A stretch of 64,000 nt of DNA from Malania oleifera (taxonomy: Eukaryota; Streptophyta; Magnoliopsida; Santalales; Ximeniaceae). The position numbers and the translations under genes are program-made. The stretch covers positions 49,800,093 through 49,864,092 of the forward strand of contig NC_080426.1 in the NCBI RefSeq assembly GCF_029873635.1, read 5' to 3'. The notes beneath the pieces were generated by a model that was not told the DNA's origin, searched no databases, and saw only the letters and a list, made by a program, of their open reading frames with translations. This document shows positions 1-11,557 of the stretch, one piece after another. How positions within the stretch are numbered: position 1 is the stretch's first letter; the number at the start of each line of letters is the position of its first letter.

Positions 1-387
1 ATCGGATTTTGAGATCGAGAGTTAGGATTTTTGCCCATGAACAGTAACCGCAATTTTGATATATTCTCTCCAATTCGCTTTGTATTTACCAAGATTGATG
101 ATATCTTGATGAAATATATTTGTGGCCTCTAATTGCGATTAGAGAAGACTTGGTGTACCCATTATTTGGTTGATAGTGGAGGTTTCAACTAGACTAGGTT
201 CCGTGGTTTTTCTTCCTCACACTAGGGAAGTTTTTCATGTAAAAAATTACTTGTGTTCTTGTGGCTTGGTGTAATTGATTATTTTTCTTATTATTTTCAG
301 CACTTATAAAAGTAGTGATACATTATATTTGCTTGCATATAGGGAAAATAATTATTCCGCTGTGGTTGTTTGTTGATATCTCTCCCA
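1..387 (+). repeat. 5' LTR (partial) of the first Copia element
   Basis: It aligns base for base with 4720-5110, including the tail ending TGTTGATATCTCTCCCA. The first roughly 275 bases of the LTR lie upstream of the window. It is followed six bases later by the tRNA-Met-type primer binding site. Confidence 0.92.
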
Positions 388-440
388 GAAAAGTGGTATT
401 AGAGCTCGGTTGACAGATTGTCAAGTTGGCAGTTTGAGTT

Positions 441-1335
441 ATGGAAGCAAATACTAGTAGAATGATTAATCTCAATGGTTCAAATTATCATATATGGAAA
501 GGAAAAATGGAGGATCTTCTTTATTGAAAGATTATTATCTACAGGTGTTTAGTGTTGAAAAACTAGAGAAAAAAAAAGTCTGATGTGGAATGGACTTTGT
601 TACATTGACAAGTGTATGGGTATATCAAATAGTGGATAGATGATAATATTTTGAACCATATTAGTCGAGAGAAAAATGCACTTTTTTATGGAGTAAGCTT
701 GAATAGTTATATGTTAGAAAGATTGGAAATAATAAGTTATTTCTGATTAAACAAATGATGGCTTTGAGGTACCAAGACGGGACTCCTTTATCTGATCACC
801 TGAATACATTCCAAGGAATTATTAATCAGTTGGCTAGAATGGGTATTAAGTTTGATGATGAGATACAAGGGTTATGGTTGCTTGGTTCATTACCGGACTC
901 ATGGGAGACGCTCAGAACTTCATTGTCTAACTCTGCTCCAGAAGGTGTAATCACAATGGATATGGTCAAGAGTTGTTTGCTAAATGAAGAGATGACAAGA
1001 AAAACATAGGGATCCTCTTCGCAATGAGAGATCTTGGTTACAGAAAAGAGGGGGAGAAGTAAGAGCAGAGGTCCGAAGAACAGAGATAATAGCAGAAGCA
1101 AGTCAAACAAGTTTTCAAATGTTGAATGTCATCAATGTGGGAAAAAAAGGGACACATCAAGAAATATTGTAGGCAATTTAAGAAAGAAAACAAGAATGAG
1201 AAAGGGAAAGGGAAGGGAGCAAAGAATAGAGATGACAAAGATGGTGATGATAGAGTTGCTACCACCACTCCTGCAGAATTCCTCATTGTTAATGATGAAG
1301 AGATGATAAATGTTGTATACCATAAGACCAGTTAG
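441..1335 (+). pseudogene. Copia gag region (fossil)
   Basis: Reads as a Copia gag: the start near 441 opens with a short N-terminus followed by an N-G-S-N-Y-x-x-W motif. The central part (755-1009) contains LNTFQGIINQLARMG and LPDSWETLRTSL, both typical of the UBN2-type gag domain. A CCHC zinc-knuckle remnant and a Lys-rich tail lie at about 1120-1230. Broken. Confidence 0.88.
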
Positions 1336-4300
1336 GTGATTGACAGTGGTGCCTCCATTTATGCTATATCTTGGAAGGATCTCTTTACATCCTATAGATC
1401 TGGTGACTTTGGAACAGCAATGATGGCTTGATTAAAGTCATTGGAATTGGGGATATGTATCTGAAGACAAATAACGGCACGAGTTTAGTTTTTAGAAATG
1501 TGAAGTATATTTCTGACATTCGTTTGAATTTGACTTCTGTAGGTAAACTTGATGACGAAGAGTACTGCAGCACTTTTAGTGATGGCCAGTGGAAGCTCAC
1601 CAGGGGTGTTATGGTTGTGTCTTGAAGCATGAAACACTCTGCATTATACGTTCTACAAGCAAAGATCTCCAATGACATAGTTAATGCAATGGGGGATAAT
1701 GGTACAACAGAGTTATGGCACAAGAGACTGACTCACATGAGTGAGAAAGGATTAGCTCTACTGGGGAAGAAAAGTCCACTATGTGGACTAAAAAGTACAC
1801 TTATGAAAAGGTGTACTCATTGTTTGTCAGGGAATTAGAGCAAAGTTTCCTTCAAGAATTCCCTTCATTTGAGAAAGACAGAGATATTGGATTTGGTACA
1901 TTTAGATGTGTGTGGCCCTATAAAGACGAGAACACTTGGTGGCTCTAGATACTTTATGACCTTCATAGATGATCATTTAGGGAAGTTGTGGGTATATACC
2001 TTGAAGTCAAAAGACCAAGTGTTGGCTAAGTTCAAGCAATTTCAAGCCCTAGTTGAGAGACAAAATGGGAAGAAACTGAGGTGCATCCAACTGATAACGG
2101 TGGAGAGTATTCTGGTTCATTTGATGAGTATTGCAGATAGCAGGGTATTCAACATCAAAAGACTCCTTGGAAAACTCCTCAATCGAATGGCATAGCAGAA
2201 AGGACGAACAGAACATTGGTTGAGAGAGTGAGATGTTTGCTTTCATAAGCCAGATTGCAAAAATCCTTTTAGGGCAAGGCTTTGAAAACTATTGTTCATG
2301 TGTTGAATCTTACACCCTGTGTTCCTCTACAGTTTGATGTGCTAGACCGAGTTTGGACAGGTAAGGATGTTTCCCATAATCACCTGTGTGTTTTTAGGTG
2401 CAAAGCATTTGTGCATATTCCAAAAGATGAAAGGTCCAAACTTGATGAGAAAACGCGACAGTGTATATTCCTTGGTTACTGTCAAGATGAGTTTGGATAC
2501 AAGCTTTATGATCTAGTTGAGAATAAAATTGTGAGAAGCAGAGATGTCGTGTTTTTAGAAGATCAGACGATTTAAGATATTGAGAAGGCAGAGAAATCTA
2601 TGTCTCAGCAGGGTGACAGTTTGACTGATGTGAATCCAACTCCTTTGAAGATTTTTTCATCTCAGGTTGAGAATGATGTTTAGGATGACCACCAGGGTAG
2701 AGGTGAAGTGGATGTTCCCTTATAGGTTCAGGGAGGTGTTGAGACTGATGAACACTTGACAGTTCCAGACGTTCCACTAGAAATTCCATCCAGCTGGTCA
2801 GCTAGAGACTGGCATCCTTCCACTCGGTATTCAACAGAACAATATGTGTTATTGACTAACGGGGGAGAGTCCCAGTGTTTTGCAAAAGCCATGGAAGATG
2901 AACACAAGACGAAGTGGGTTGAGACCATACAAGATGAGATGTAGTCATTGCATGATAACCACACCTTTGAGTTAGTGAAGCTACCTAAAGGAAAAGGAGC
3001 TTTGGGAAACAAGTGGATTTATAAGAAAAAGCCAAATGTGTTCTCTTCATGGCCACGGTACAAAGTTAGATTGGTTGTAAAAGGGTTCGGTCAGAGAAAA
3101 GGTATTGACTTTGATAAGATCTTCTCTCCAATTGTAAAGATGTCATCGATCCGTACAGTACTCGGCTTAGCAGCTAGTCTTGACTTGGAAGTTGAGCATA
3201 TGGATGTGAAAACTGCCTTCATGGTGATTTGGAGGAAAAGATTTATATGAAGTAGTCAGAGGGTTTCAAAGTGAAAAGGAAAGAGGATTATGTGTGCAAG
3301 ATGAAGAAAAGCCTATATGGTTTGAAACAAGCACCGAGACAGTGGTATAAGAAGTTTGAGTCTGTTATGGGGGAGCAAGGCTATAAGAAGACAACTTCAG
3401 ATCACTATGTATTTGTTCAGAAATTCTCTAATGATGATTTTATTTTCTTTACTTTATGTGGATGACATGCTAATTGTTGGCAAAAATGTTTCAAGGATTG
3501 ACCAGTTGAAGAAGCAATTAAGTAAGTCATTTGCTATGAAGGGTTTGGGGCTAATAAATAAAATTCTTGGCATAAGAATCAGTCGTGATAGGAGTGCCAA
3601 TAAGTTATTTTTGTCACAGGAAGAGTACATTGAGAAAGTGTTTCAGAGGTTCAATATGGACAAAGCTAAAGTGGTTAGCTCTCCTCTTGCTACCCACTTT
3701 AGACTAAGTACAAAAAAATGTCCTTCTACAGATAAGGAAAAGGAAGACATGGAAAGAGTTCTTTACACTTCAGCAGTAGGAAGTTTGATGTATGCAATGG
3801 TTTGCACAAGACCAGATATAGCCTATGCAGTTAGTGTAGTTAGCCGATTCTTGTCAAATACGGGAAAAGAGCACTAGAATGCAGTGAAGTGGATGATGAG
3901 GTATCTTCGAGGCATTTCCAATTTGAGACTTGGTTTGGGAAATGGACAACCATTGTTAATTGGCTACACAAATGTAGATATGGTTGGGGATGTGGATACT
4001 CCTAAGTCTACTTTAGGCTATTTGATAACTTTTGTAGGTGGGGCTATAATTTGACAATCGAGACTTCATAAGTGCATTGCTCTTTCTACGACAGAGGTAG
4101 AGTTTATTGCAGCAACGGAAGCGACTAAAGAATTGCTATGGACAAAGAAGTTCTTGAGAGAACTTGGTTTCAAGCAACAAAAGTATGTGTTGTTTTGTGA
4201 TAGCTAGAGTGCTATTCACCTTACTAAGAATTCCAATTTCCATACAAGATCGAAACACATGAATGTACGATACCATTGGATCAGAGATACGTTGAACGAT

Positions 4301-4400
4301 AAGTTACTGGAACTTGAGAAGGTTCACACTGATGATAATGGTTCTGATATGTTGACAAAAACACTACCAAGGGAGAAACTTGAAGTTTGTTGTTCAAACA
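1336..4400 (+). pseudogene. Copia pol region: protease, integrase, RT, RNase H (fossil)
   Basis: Parts in order: a protease-like stretch around 1340-1600; the GAG-pre-integrase motif LWHKRLTHMSEKGLALL near 1712; the integrase core from about 1869 (HLDVCGPIKTRTLGG); an integrase C-terminal GYKLYD segment near 2500; reverse transcriptase from about 2950 (FSPIVKMSSIRTVLGLAASL, then LYGLKQAPRQWY, then YVDDMLIVG near 3460); and RNase H from about 3990 to 4380 (ALSTTEVEFIAATEA). The domain order integrase before RT is what defines Copia. Broken several times. Confidence 0.9.
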
Positions 4401-4443
4401 CCGGGATGGTGATTCCCTCCGCATAGTCGGAAAAGGGGAGATT

Positions 4444-5110
4444 TGTTGGGTTATTTCCTTCCATATGGAGGAAAGCCCAAGTGGGCTTTATTAAAAGCCC
4501 AAAGCCCAGCTCTTTAGTGTGATAACCTAAAGGAAGTTATAAAAAGAGAGGAGAGAAGGGAGGAGCCGTCACTTCTCAAAAGAAAGAGAGAAAAACGTGA
4601 TTTTTCTCATGCTGCCCAGATTTCATCAAGACTTCGATCCTGCATCGTCTGTGGTCCGACCAAGTTGAAATTTGGAGGAGAGGTTCACGACTAAAGGAGC
4701 TACAATGTGAACGGTGGAGATTGGATTTTGAGCTCGGGAGTTAAGATTTTTGTCCATGAACATTAACCGTGACTTTGGTATATTCTCTCCAATTCTCTTT
4801 GTATTTACCAAGATTGATGATATCTTGATGGGATATATTTGTAATCTCTAATTGCGATTAGAAAAGACTTGGTGTACCCATTATTTGGTTGATAGTGGAG
4901 GTTTCGGCTGGATTAGGTCTCGTGGTTTTTCTTCCTCACATTGGGGAAGTCTTTCACGTAAAAAAAATTGCTTGTGTTTTTGTAACTTAGTGTGATTGAT
5001 TATTTTTCTTATTATTTTTAACATCTTTAAAAGTAAAATACATTATATTTGCATACATCATATGGGGTGAAGAATTATTCTATTGTGGTTGTTTGTTGAT
5101 ATCTCTCCCA
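4444..5110 (+). repeat. 3' LTR of the first Copia element
   Basis: A 667-base LTR starting TGTTGGGTTATTTCC directly after a purine tract and ending CTCTCCCA. The last ~390 bases match the 5' LTR at the window start. By eye the pair differ by several percent, so the insertion is not recent. Confidence 0.92.
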
Positions 5111-6673
5111 AAAAAATCTTGAATCATCATAATTCACGATTAACTGCTTTAAATATTTTCCTCTTGAAAGAAGATCTTTATCTCAATTGACAACCTGTAG
5201 CACTCCATATCACATAATGATGGTCATTGATCGGTTCGAGGAAAAGAGAGTGGTTGACAAACTCCCACTGGGACTGGGGGCATGCACTTGCACTATGAGG
5301 AGTGTGAACAGAAAGAACCTTGAAGTGTGGACTTTGGGAACAACCTGGTGAGACCAGCACCCTACAGCGTTCAACTGCTTAATTAATATGCACACATAAA
5401 ATATAGTCCAAAGCTTTGACTCTATTTATTTATTTAATAACTAAATTCAAGTTTCAAACCTCCAATGTTGCTATCATGGCTTTACCGATGCTTCCATTGT
5501 CATGTTTAGTGGCAAGCTGGCGACCTTCCAATAGTTTTTCATTTTAAAATGGGTCATTGACCAAACACCTCCCAACCAAAAATTCAAATTGAGGAGTCAC
5601 ATGTGAGAGCTTTGCACTGAAATAAAATATAAAATGTGGGAGATAAATAAAAAGGGATTAAAGGAAATGCTTGCTTCCATCCTGGGCTGCAAGGAAAGGG
5701 GAAAAAAATCTATCTTAATCCTGCCATGAAGAACGTTGAGTGAAGGTGGGGAGCTGATGGTCCCTCTTAGACCCATTTTCTTCAAGTAAAACAAAAGCTG
5801 AAAATGGCTCCTCTTCTAGCTACTTCTGTTAATTATTTGAGTTCTGTTTGCCTAGCTTATTATAGAAAAAATATTAATAGTTCTAAGATAAATTTGGTTG
5901 GCAGAATATTTATTCCTACAAATAATATGAAATACAATGAGAATGTAGGGAAAACTGCATAGAAATATAATGTTTTATTTTTTAAAAAAGTCAAATGCGT
6001 AAAATTTTATGTTATTCCATCCAATGTGGAATAAAAATATATAAATCAACATTGTAAGAAATTTATATTAGCTCCAAAGGAATACAATACAATAGGAACA
6101 TGCACAAGTACATACACACATAAACGACTTTATGGGGCAAACAAACTTCTTGTAACTAACGTTAAGACACACAAAGTAAGGGTCGAGGATTGAGTGTTGG
6201 AGGAAGCGCAAAATACACAAGAGTAAACGTTAGCAAAAGAACGAAAATCTAAATACTTTTAGGCACTTTACAACTCTTTTATTGAACGCTCAAAGTTAAC
6301 TTTTTCTTTCTAACTACTTCTTTTACATAGCGAGGCCAAGAATCTTAGATATTAAACCAATTCAAAATCAGCCTTCAAACCTGCTAAGACTTTGAGAATT
6401 ACCATCTACTTGCTCTACCTTTCCATTTTACAAATATTAACTGTTATGTGTTTCACAATTTTGAGTTCTCCATGGATGCATTTTATTGTTCCAAAGCACT
6501 TAGTTGTACTTTTGTCTCCTTGTTGCAATTGGGAATAGTCTAATATTGATAGGTCATATATACAAATTCATTTACTAGAATACGTACAACAATTTAGCAT
6601 AATCCCATATCTTGTTAGCTACCTTCAAGGTACATAATATTCTAATAGTTTGAGGTGTCATTAAGTTCCATGT
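5111..6673. other. No recognisable gene
   Basis: AT-rich sequence between two Copia elements. Only short open frames are present, none with a recognisable domain. A relatively GC-rich patch at about 5180-5370 is not recognised. No RNA gene or terminal repeat was seen. Confidence 0.5.
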
Positions 6674-7188
6674 TGTAGTATGTGGCTCATATCAAGTGGA
6701 ACACATGTATAGAAAAAGTAGACTGAAGAAAATAAGGAAGTTGGTATGAAGAAAAACCGTCGACAATTTTCATAAGTACATCGACGGTTTCTTCTAGATG
6801 CCAATTAGGAAGAAAACCGTGGACGGGTTGATATAAGTACATCAACGGTTTTTTCCAGTGAAGAAAAATCATCGACGATTTTGTTCGGTATCGTTTTTGA
6901 AATTTAAACTGGAAACGTCAATAGGTTGGGGTTGTGGGGGCAAATCTTCTGCGAAACGATATAGGGGTATTTGAGGAATTTTCTAACACCTCTGTATGTC
7001 TAGGGTTTGTATAAATACAAGGATGTAACCCTATTTTTAGATATAGTGAATTTCAACCGCTGCTTGCTCTTGTGGATATAGGCATTTTTCCAAACCATGT
7101 TAAATCCGTGTGTGTTTTTCTTGCTTTCCTTTATCTCTTTTTGTTTCTCTATTATTAATCATAATTGCTGCACCGATCGTTCTTCACA
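6674..7188 (+). repeat. 5' LTR of the second Copia family
   Basis: Starts TGTAGTATGTGGCTC and ends TTCTTCACA, matching start and end of the inverted LTR at 44558-45048. It holds GTCGAC/CATCGACGG-type repeats at about 6755-6880 and a TATA box at 7010-7017. Confidence 0.85.
6755..6880. promoter_or_regulatory. Array of ACCGTCGACGGT-type repeats in a Copia U3
   Basis: Five to six variants of an AAACCGTCGACGGTTTT-type palindrome (for example AACCGTCGAC, CATCGACGGTTT, ACCGTGGACGG, CATCAACGGTTT, ATCGACGATTTT) spaced about 20-35 bases, ending ~130 bases before TATAAATA at 7010. The role is inferred from position only. Confidence 0.6.
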
Positions 7189-7212
7189 AAATTGGTATCC
7201 AAGCCTAGGTCA

Positions 7213-7750
7213 TGATGGTTAGGATTTCTTCTGCGAAGTTCGACATGGTCAAGTTCGACGGATCTGGAAATTTTGGATTATGGCAGAAGAGGGTCAAGGA
7301 TTTGTTAGTATAGAAAGGCATGGTGAAGGCGTTATACAGAAAGCAGCCAGAAGGTATGGACGACATTAGCTGGAAGGAATTGGGAGCGAAGGTTGTGGTA
7401 ACTATCAAACTTTGTTTGGTTGATGACGTGATGTATCACGTCATAGATGAGAAATCACCAGTGGCAGTTAGGTTGAAACTGGAAAGTTGGTATATGTCCA
7501 AGTCATTGACGAACAAACTTTATTTTAAGCAAGAATTGTATGGTCTTAAGATGTCAAAGGGTTCGGATCTGAACCAGTGCATCAACGTGTTCAACCAGAT
7601 CATTAGTATTTGAAGTGAGTTGATGTGAAGTTCGAAAATGAAGACAAGGCGTTGATGTTACTGAATTCCCTACCTACTTCTCCTAAGAATGAAAATTTGC
7701 TTACAACTTTGATGTGGGGAAAAAAAACTCTCGAATTAGAGAAGATCACA
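7213..7750 (+). pseudogene. Copia gag, N-terminal part (fossil)
   Basis: Opens just after the primer site and reads as a Copia gag N-terminus: an FGLWQKRVKDLL motif, then LYFKQELYGLKMSKGSDLNQ, closely matching the minus-strand copy near 43865-44530. Cut off by the LTR that starts at 7751. Confidence 0.85.
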
Positions 7751-9353
7751 TGTAATGACGTGATGACCCCAAAAATAGTTATACAAGATTAGTTGAATGA
7801 TCCTAAAAAAAATTATTATTATTATTAATTAATTAATTATACATTATTAAAATGAATTTATTAAATAAATAATATGATGGATATATAAGTATGTATGTAT
7901 ATATATATATATACAATATTAATATAATATATTAATATATATAGATTTATAAGGAAGCTTAACAATTAAGCTTCCTAAGGATTTCACAGAGAGCTCACGC
8001 CCCCCCCCCCCCGGTTTTCACGCTCTCTCACTCTCTTTCTCTCCTTCGTCCCTCCTCGTCTCTCTAGATTATTTCTTCATCCGTAAGCCGAATCAAAAAA
8101 CGAACACCACCACAAGGTCTCGGCTTCGATCATAAGCAAATTAATCGGAGCAGATTTTAGGTTTGGACTTCCTCTATAGGCACCACTCTAAGGTTAAGGT
8201 AAGGAGTACAAATTATGTCAATTATTTTAGGCATTCACCTGATTAAATCATGATATATAATTAATAGAATATTGTATATGTGGATTTCTGAGTAATTTTA
8301 TGGGTATGAAAATTACGATTTATTTATTAAATTGTAGTATTTGATTAAATTAGATTTCCGAGAATATTTTGGAGTTAAACTAAACTGCAGGGATTTAATT
8401 AAATTAAATTTTCAGGAATATTTTGGAATTAGATTAAACTACGGGAATTTGATCATATTGGTGTTTTTTATATGTTAGAAATTAAATTTAAATATGGGAG
8501 GTGGATCACACCCGCATTTTTGTTGGAATTTAACCGGTTAATGGGAGCGTATGAACCTAGGGATGTTAGGATAGTAATTATTCTGGAATTTAGCTGATTA
8601 AGTTAAAATATATGAACACAAAGATTTGTGCGAACGCCGCAGACACTGCTTTAGGATCCCTACAAGTATTTCTATAGGAATCAAGTAAGAAGAATAAATT
8701 ATGTCAAGCGTTTTTACAAAGTTAATTGCTTGAATTATAGTATGTGATTTCAGAAATGATATCTGAGTTTTCCTGGGTATACCGACATATGAAATGGGAG
8801 TTTCGAAATGATATATATTTTGTGTAAGTTGGGTTGGGTTGAGTAAAACCCTAGAGATAATTATATCAATATTTTCAGCAATATATTAAAGTACAAATTA
8901 TCAGAGAAATGTGTGGCATGAGTTGAATATTATGCATAAATAACTTTATCAGTCTATGGAAAAGTATATATGTAGACAGAGATATGATTTTTTATATATA
9001 CAGTACCATAGTACGACAATGCTTTTTATAAAGCTACAGTGTAACCGAGTTTATACGGAGTTTATACAAATTTTATACAAAGATTTATACAGAGTTTATA
9101 CAGATTTTATACAAAGATATAGAGTTCTATATATAACTACAGTACAGAGTTTTATACAGATATTTTATACAATAATATAGTATTCAATATAGAATTATAT
9201 CGTTCTTTAAGGAACTATAGTACATATATTTATACAAAGATACAACGTTCCCGAAGTGGAACTACAACGTTCCTTATGGAACTACAGCGTTCCCTGAGTG
9301 GAACTACAATACAGATATTTTATACAGAGATATAGTGTTCCTTATGGAACTAC
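7751..9353 (+). mobile_element. Gypsy-type LTR fragment (LTR C)
   Basis: Begins TGTAATGACG inside the Copia gag, like the other Gypsy-type LTRs here (TGTAACGACC, TGTAGAGACC, TGTAAGAACC). It has a TATAA-like stretch near 7950, a C14 run near 8001, a CT-rich leader, a donor-like GTAAGG at 8199 and a TATACAG-rich zone from about 8990. The leader closely resembles that of the LTR starting at 63306. Its 3' end is not seen, because another LTR begins at 9354 inside it. Confidence 0.7.
9201..9352. repeat. Short hairpin array, GTTCC-n-GGAAC
   Basis: Five spaced copies of a small inverted repeat, CGTTCCTTATGGAACTA and variants, at about 9201, 9246, 9268, 9288 and 9336. Each could fold into a 5-6 bp stem with a 3-5 base loop. 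They lie in the downstream part of LTR C. Confidence 0.75.
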
Positions 9354-11234
9354 TGTAACGACCTGAAGAATAATGTTATTTAAATAATAAAGAGGGAGAG
9401 AAATGGAAACAGTAACAGAAGGAGGCAATCGACTTCGTTGACTAATGCTTCGCGTTCGTAATTGACATTGCACTTTGGGGTTAATAACCGAAAATTTTTC
9501 CTTGGTGGGGATTCGTCGACGAGAGTATAGCAGGACCTCGTCGACGAGAAGATGCCAAGAGAGAATTTTTGGGAAGTTTGAAATTCGTCAACAAGGGTGC
9601 AAATTCGTCGACAAACTTTTCACAGGACTCATCGACGAGGTGAGGTGGCTCGTCAACGAATCCTGTAGTATAAATAGTGCTTAAACTCAGTTTTATGCAG
9701 AATTTCAGCACTGTTCTCTCTCCTCTCTCTCTCTCTCCTACGGCCTCTCCTCCATTTCTCTTCGATTTTGGCCCCGTCAGTCGCCGGATCGACGATCTGA
9801 GGCCACCACGATGCTCCTGGCGAAGTTCCCTTCAAGTCTGCTGGGGCGGATTGTCGGTGGAATCGAGTCGATATTCTTCCCAGAATCAGGGTAAGGCCTT
9901 TTAGTCAAATTTTGGCCTTCTGGTAGCTGTAGGAAATGATGTAGGTTAAAAAATATTGATATTTTGTTCTGGAAAATGTGGTTTTCAGGGTGTGGAATAG
10001 GAAGCCCTGTGGGTGTAGGACCAGTATACAATAGGGGCTTTTTGACAATTAGGTAAGAGAAACATGCTATGCTAGGAAAACCTAGTGTAATTTCAGTATA
10101 AAGTTTGTGTTTTTACTAAATTATTATTTAGAGCAGAAATTTATGCAATTTATTATTGAGGTTAAAATATTTTAAATTATTGTGTGGCATGAGAGTATGA
10201 ATACAGTATAAAATCATGTTTATACAGTATTTTCAGGAATATGTTTTACAGAATATACAGAGAATGAAATGCATTTACAGTATTTTTCAAAATACCATGA
10301 TTTTAAAGTTTTACAGCACCATAACAGGTAGATTTACAGTTTATCTCAGAAAGATACAGTTATTACAGAATCATGATATAGTTAGTTGTATATAGAAACG
10401 TATTATATAGTATCAGACCCTGATGGATCAGACAGCAGAGTACGGTACCGTAGCTACAGATATTCAGATATTCAGTTCAGAGTGCAACCACTTATCTCGG
10501 ATACTAAGTGGTATGAGGTCGATCGTGCCTAGTTGTAGACAGGCTCCCCATCAGATATGGGTTGAGAATGGCCAATCTAACCGAGGAGTAGAGTGGTTTA
10601 CCCTAGTCAGCCAGCTAGGATAGATCCAGCCTTCAGACCGTACAACCCTATCATGAGGGGTTAAATCATGACATACAGCTATCTAGGGAAATATTCTCAG
10701 ATATTATAGTATTATCAAACTTTCTGAAATAGTAGTATTATTATGAAAAGTAACTTCATGCAGTTTGACATGTTAAATTATGTAGTTAAAAGGGTTATAA
10801 TATTTTATGTAGTATCAGCATTTTCAGTTTTAGTTATTCGTACTATTCTTAACTCTAATTAATTTTTACAGATCTACAACTCAATAGCCACACACTAGTG
10901 ATAGCATGTTTCGTCTTACTGAACTTTGACTCATCCTAGTGTTGAATTATTTTTCAGGTGAGCCAGTTAGGCGAGCGAAGCAGGCTCGTAGATAAATGAG
11001 CTGTTAGTCTACCTATGGAGGGTGAGTGTTTTGGGGTTCAATTTTGTTAACCCTTGTATTAGTATGAGCAATTCTTGAGAGTATAGTATATAATATGTAA
11101 TATTTGTGGAATATTACTCTGGTATTGTGTATATATATATAAGGTTGTGTTTCATGTTACTTGCTTTCCGCTGTGTAGGAAATTGTTTTAATTTAAAATA
11201 ATAGAGAATTTATCTTTATAAGGAGGTTATTACA
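9354..11234 (+). repeat. Gypsy 5' LTR (LTR A), 1881 bases
   Basis: Starts TGTAACGACC and ends GGAGGTTATTACA just before the primer site. It carries GTCGAC repeats (9513-9660), TATAAATA (9669-9676), a CT-rich leader, donor-like GTAAGG (9891), TATACAG-rich sequence (~10200-10400) and a diverged acceptor-like block at 10914-10958. Confidence 0.85.
9513..9660. promoter_or_regulatory. TCGTCGACGA palindrome array and TATA in LTR A
   Basis: Two perfect TCGTCGACGA palindromes (9513-9522 and 9538-9547) and about four variants (TCGTCAACAA, TCGTCGACAA, TCATCGACGA, TCGTCAACGA) within 150 bases. The last lies about 10 bases before TATAAATA at 9669. Spacing is 20-45 bases. Confidence 0.7.
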
Positions 11235-11557
11235 AATGTGGTATCAGAGCCTAGGTTGCTAGGTTCTGTAGACTTTAGAGTACAGCGGAAGCAATACAAG
11301 AGTATAGGGAAGAATTTGAGGTTTATTCTATGATCTGGGTACAAGATTTTCCGTGGTGATTTTTGTGTTTTTCTTGGAGTGACGATTTCAGGAAAATCAT
11401 AGTAAACTATCGTCGAGTTGTGTGTCTACGTTACAGAACTAGATTTTGAGTTAAGAATGGGGAGAGTAGTTAATTATAAATATAGGATTTGAGTAGCATG
11501 AAATAGATAGGGTCTGTGTAGAAGATATGGTTCTTAAGTGTGTTTTTTGTTTTTCAG

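Larger units (their letters stand above)
1..5110 (+). mobile_element. Ty1/Copia element, Tnt1-94-like, decayed
   Basis: An LTR retrotransposon with parts in the Copia order: 5' LTR (its start lies outside the window), primer binding site, gag, protease, integrase, reverse transcriptase, RNase H, purine tract, 3' LTR. The 5' LTR end matches the 3' LTR, with position 1 aligning to about 4720. The primer site at 394-407 (TGGTATTAGAGCTC) resembles the complement of initiator tRNA-Met. A purine tract lies at about 4429-4441. Diagnostic pol motifs are visible in pieces, including YVDDML of reverse transcriptase. It is a fossil with many breaks (at least half a dozen), so no protein is expected. Lineage within Copia is uncertain; the similarity is to Tnt1-94-type polyproteins. 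Confidence 0.93.
6674..7750 (+). mobile_element. 5' end of a second Copia family (fragment)
   Basis: Contains an entire 5' LTR, a tRNA-Met-type primer site (TTGGTATCCAAGCC near 7192) and the first ~540 bases of gag. The gag reads KFDMVKFDGSGNFGLWQKRV and matches the gag of the minus-strand Copia fragment at 41938-45048, so the two belong to one family. Everything downstream of the gag start is missing, because a Gypsy-type LTR begins abruptly at 7751. Fossil. Confidence 0.88.

Noticed and set aside
8956-9180. Open frame rich in Tyr/Ile/Gln at 8956-9180
   Set aside because: Arises from TTATACAG-type repeats within an LTR.
11239-11251. tRNA-like sequence (TGGTATCAGAGCC), also at 394, 46904 and 54971
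   Set aside because: These are retroelement primer binding sites complementary to a tRNA 3' end, not tRNA genes.
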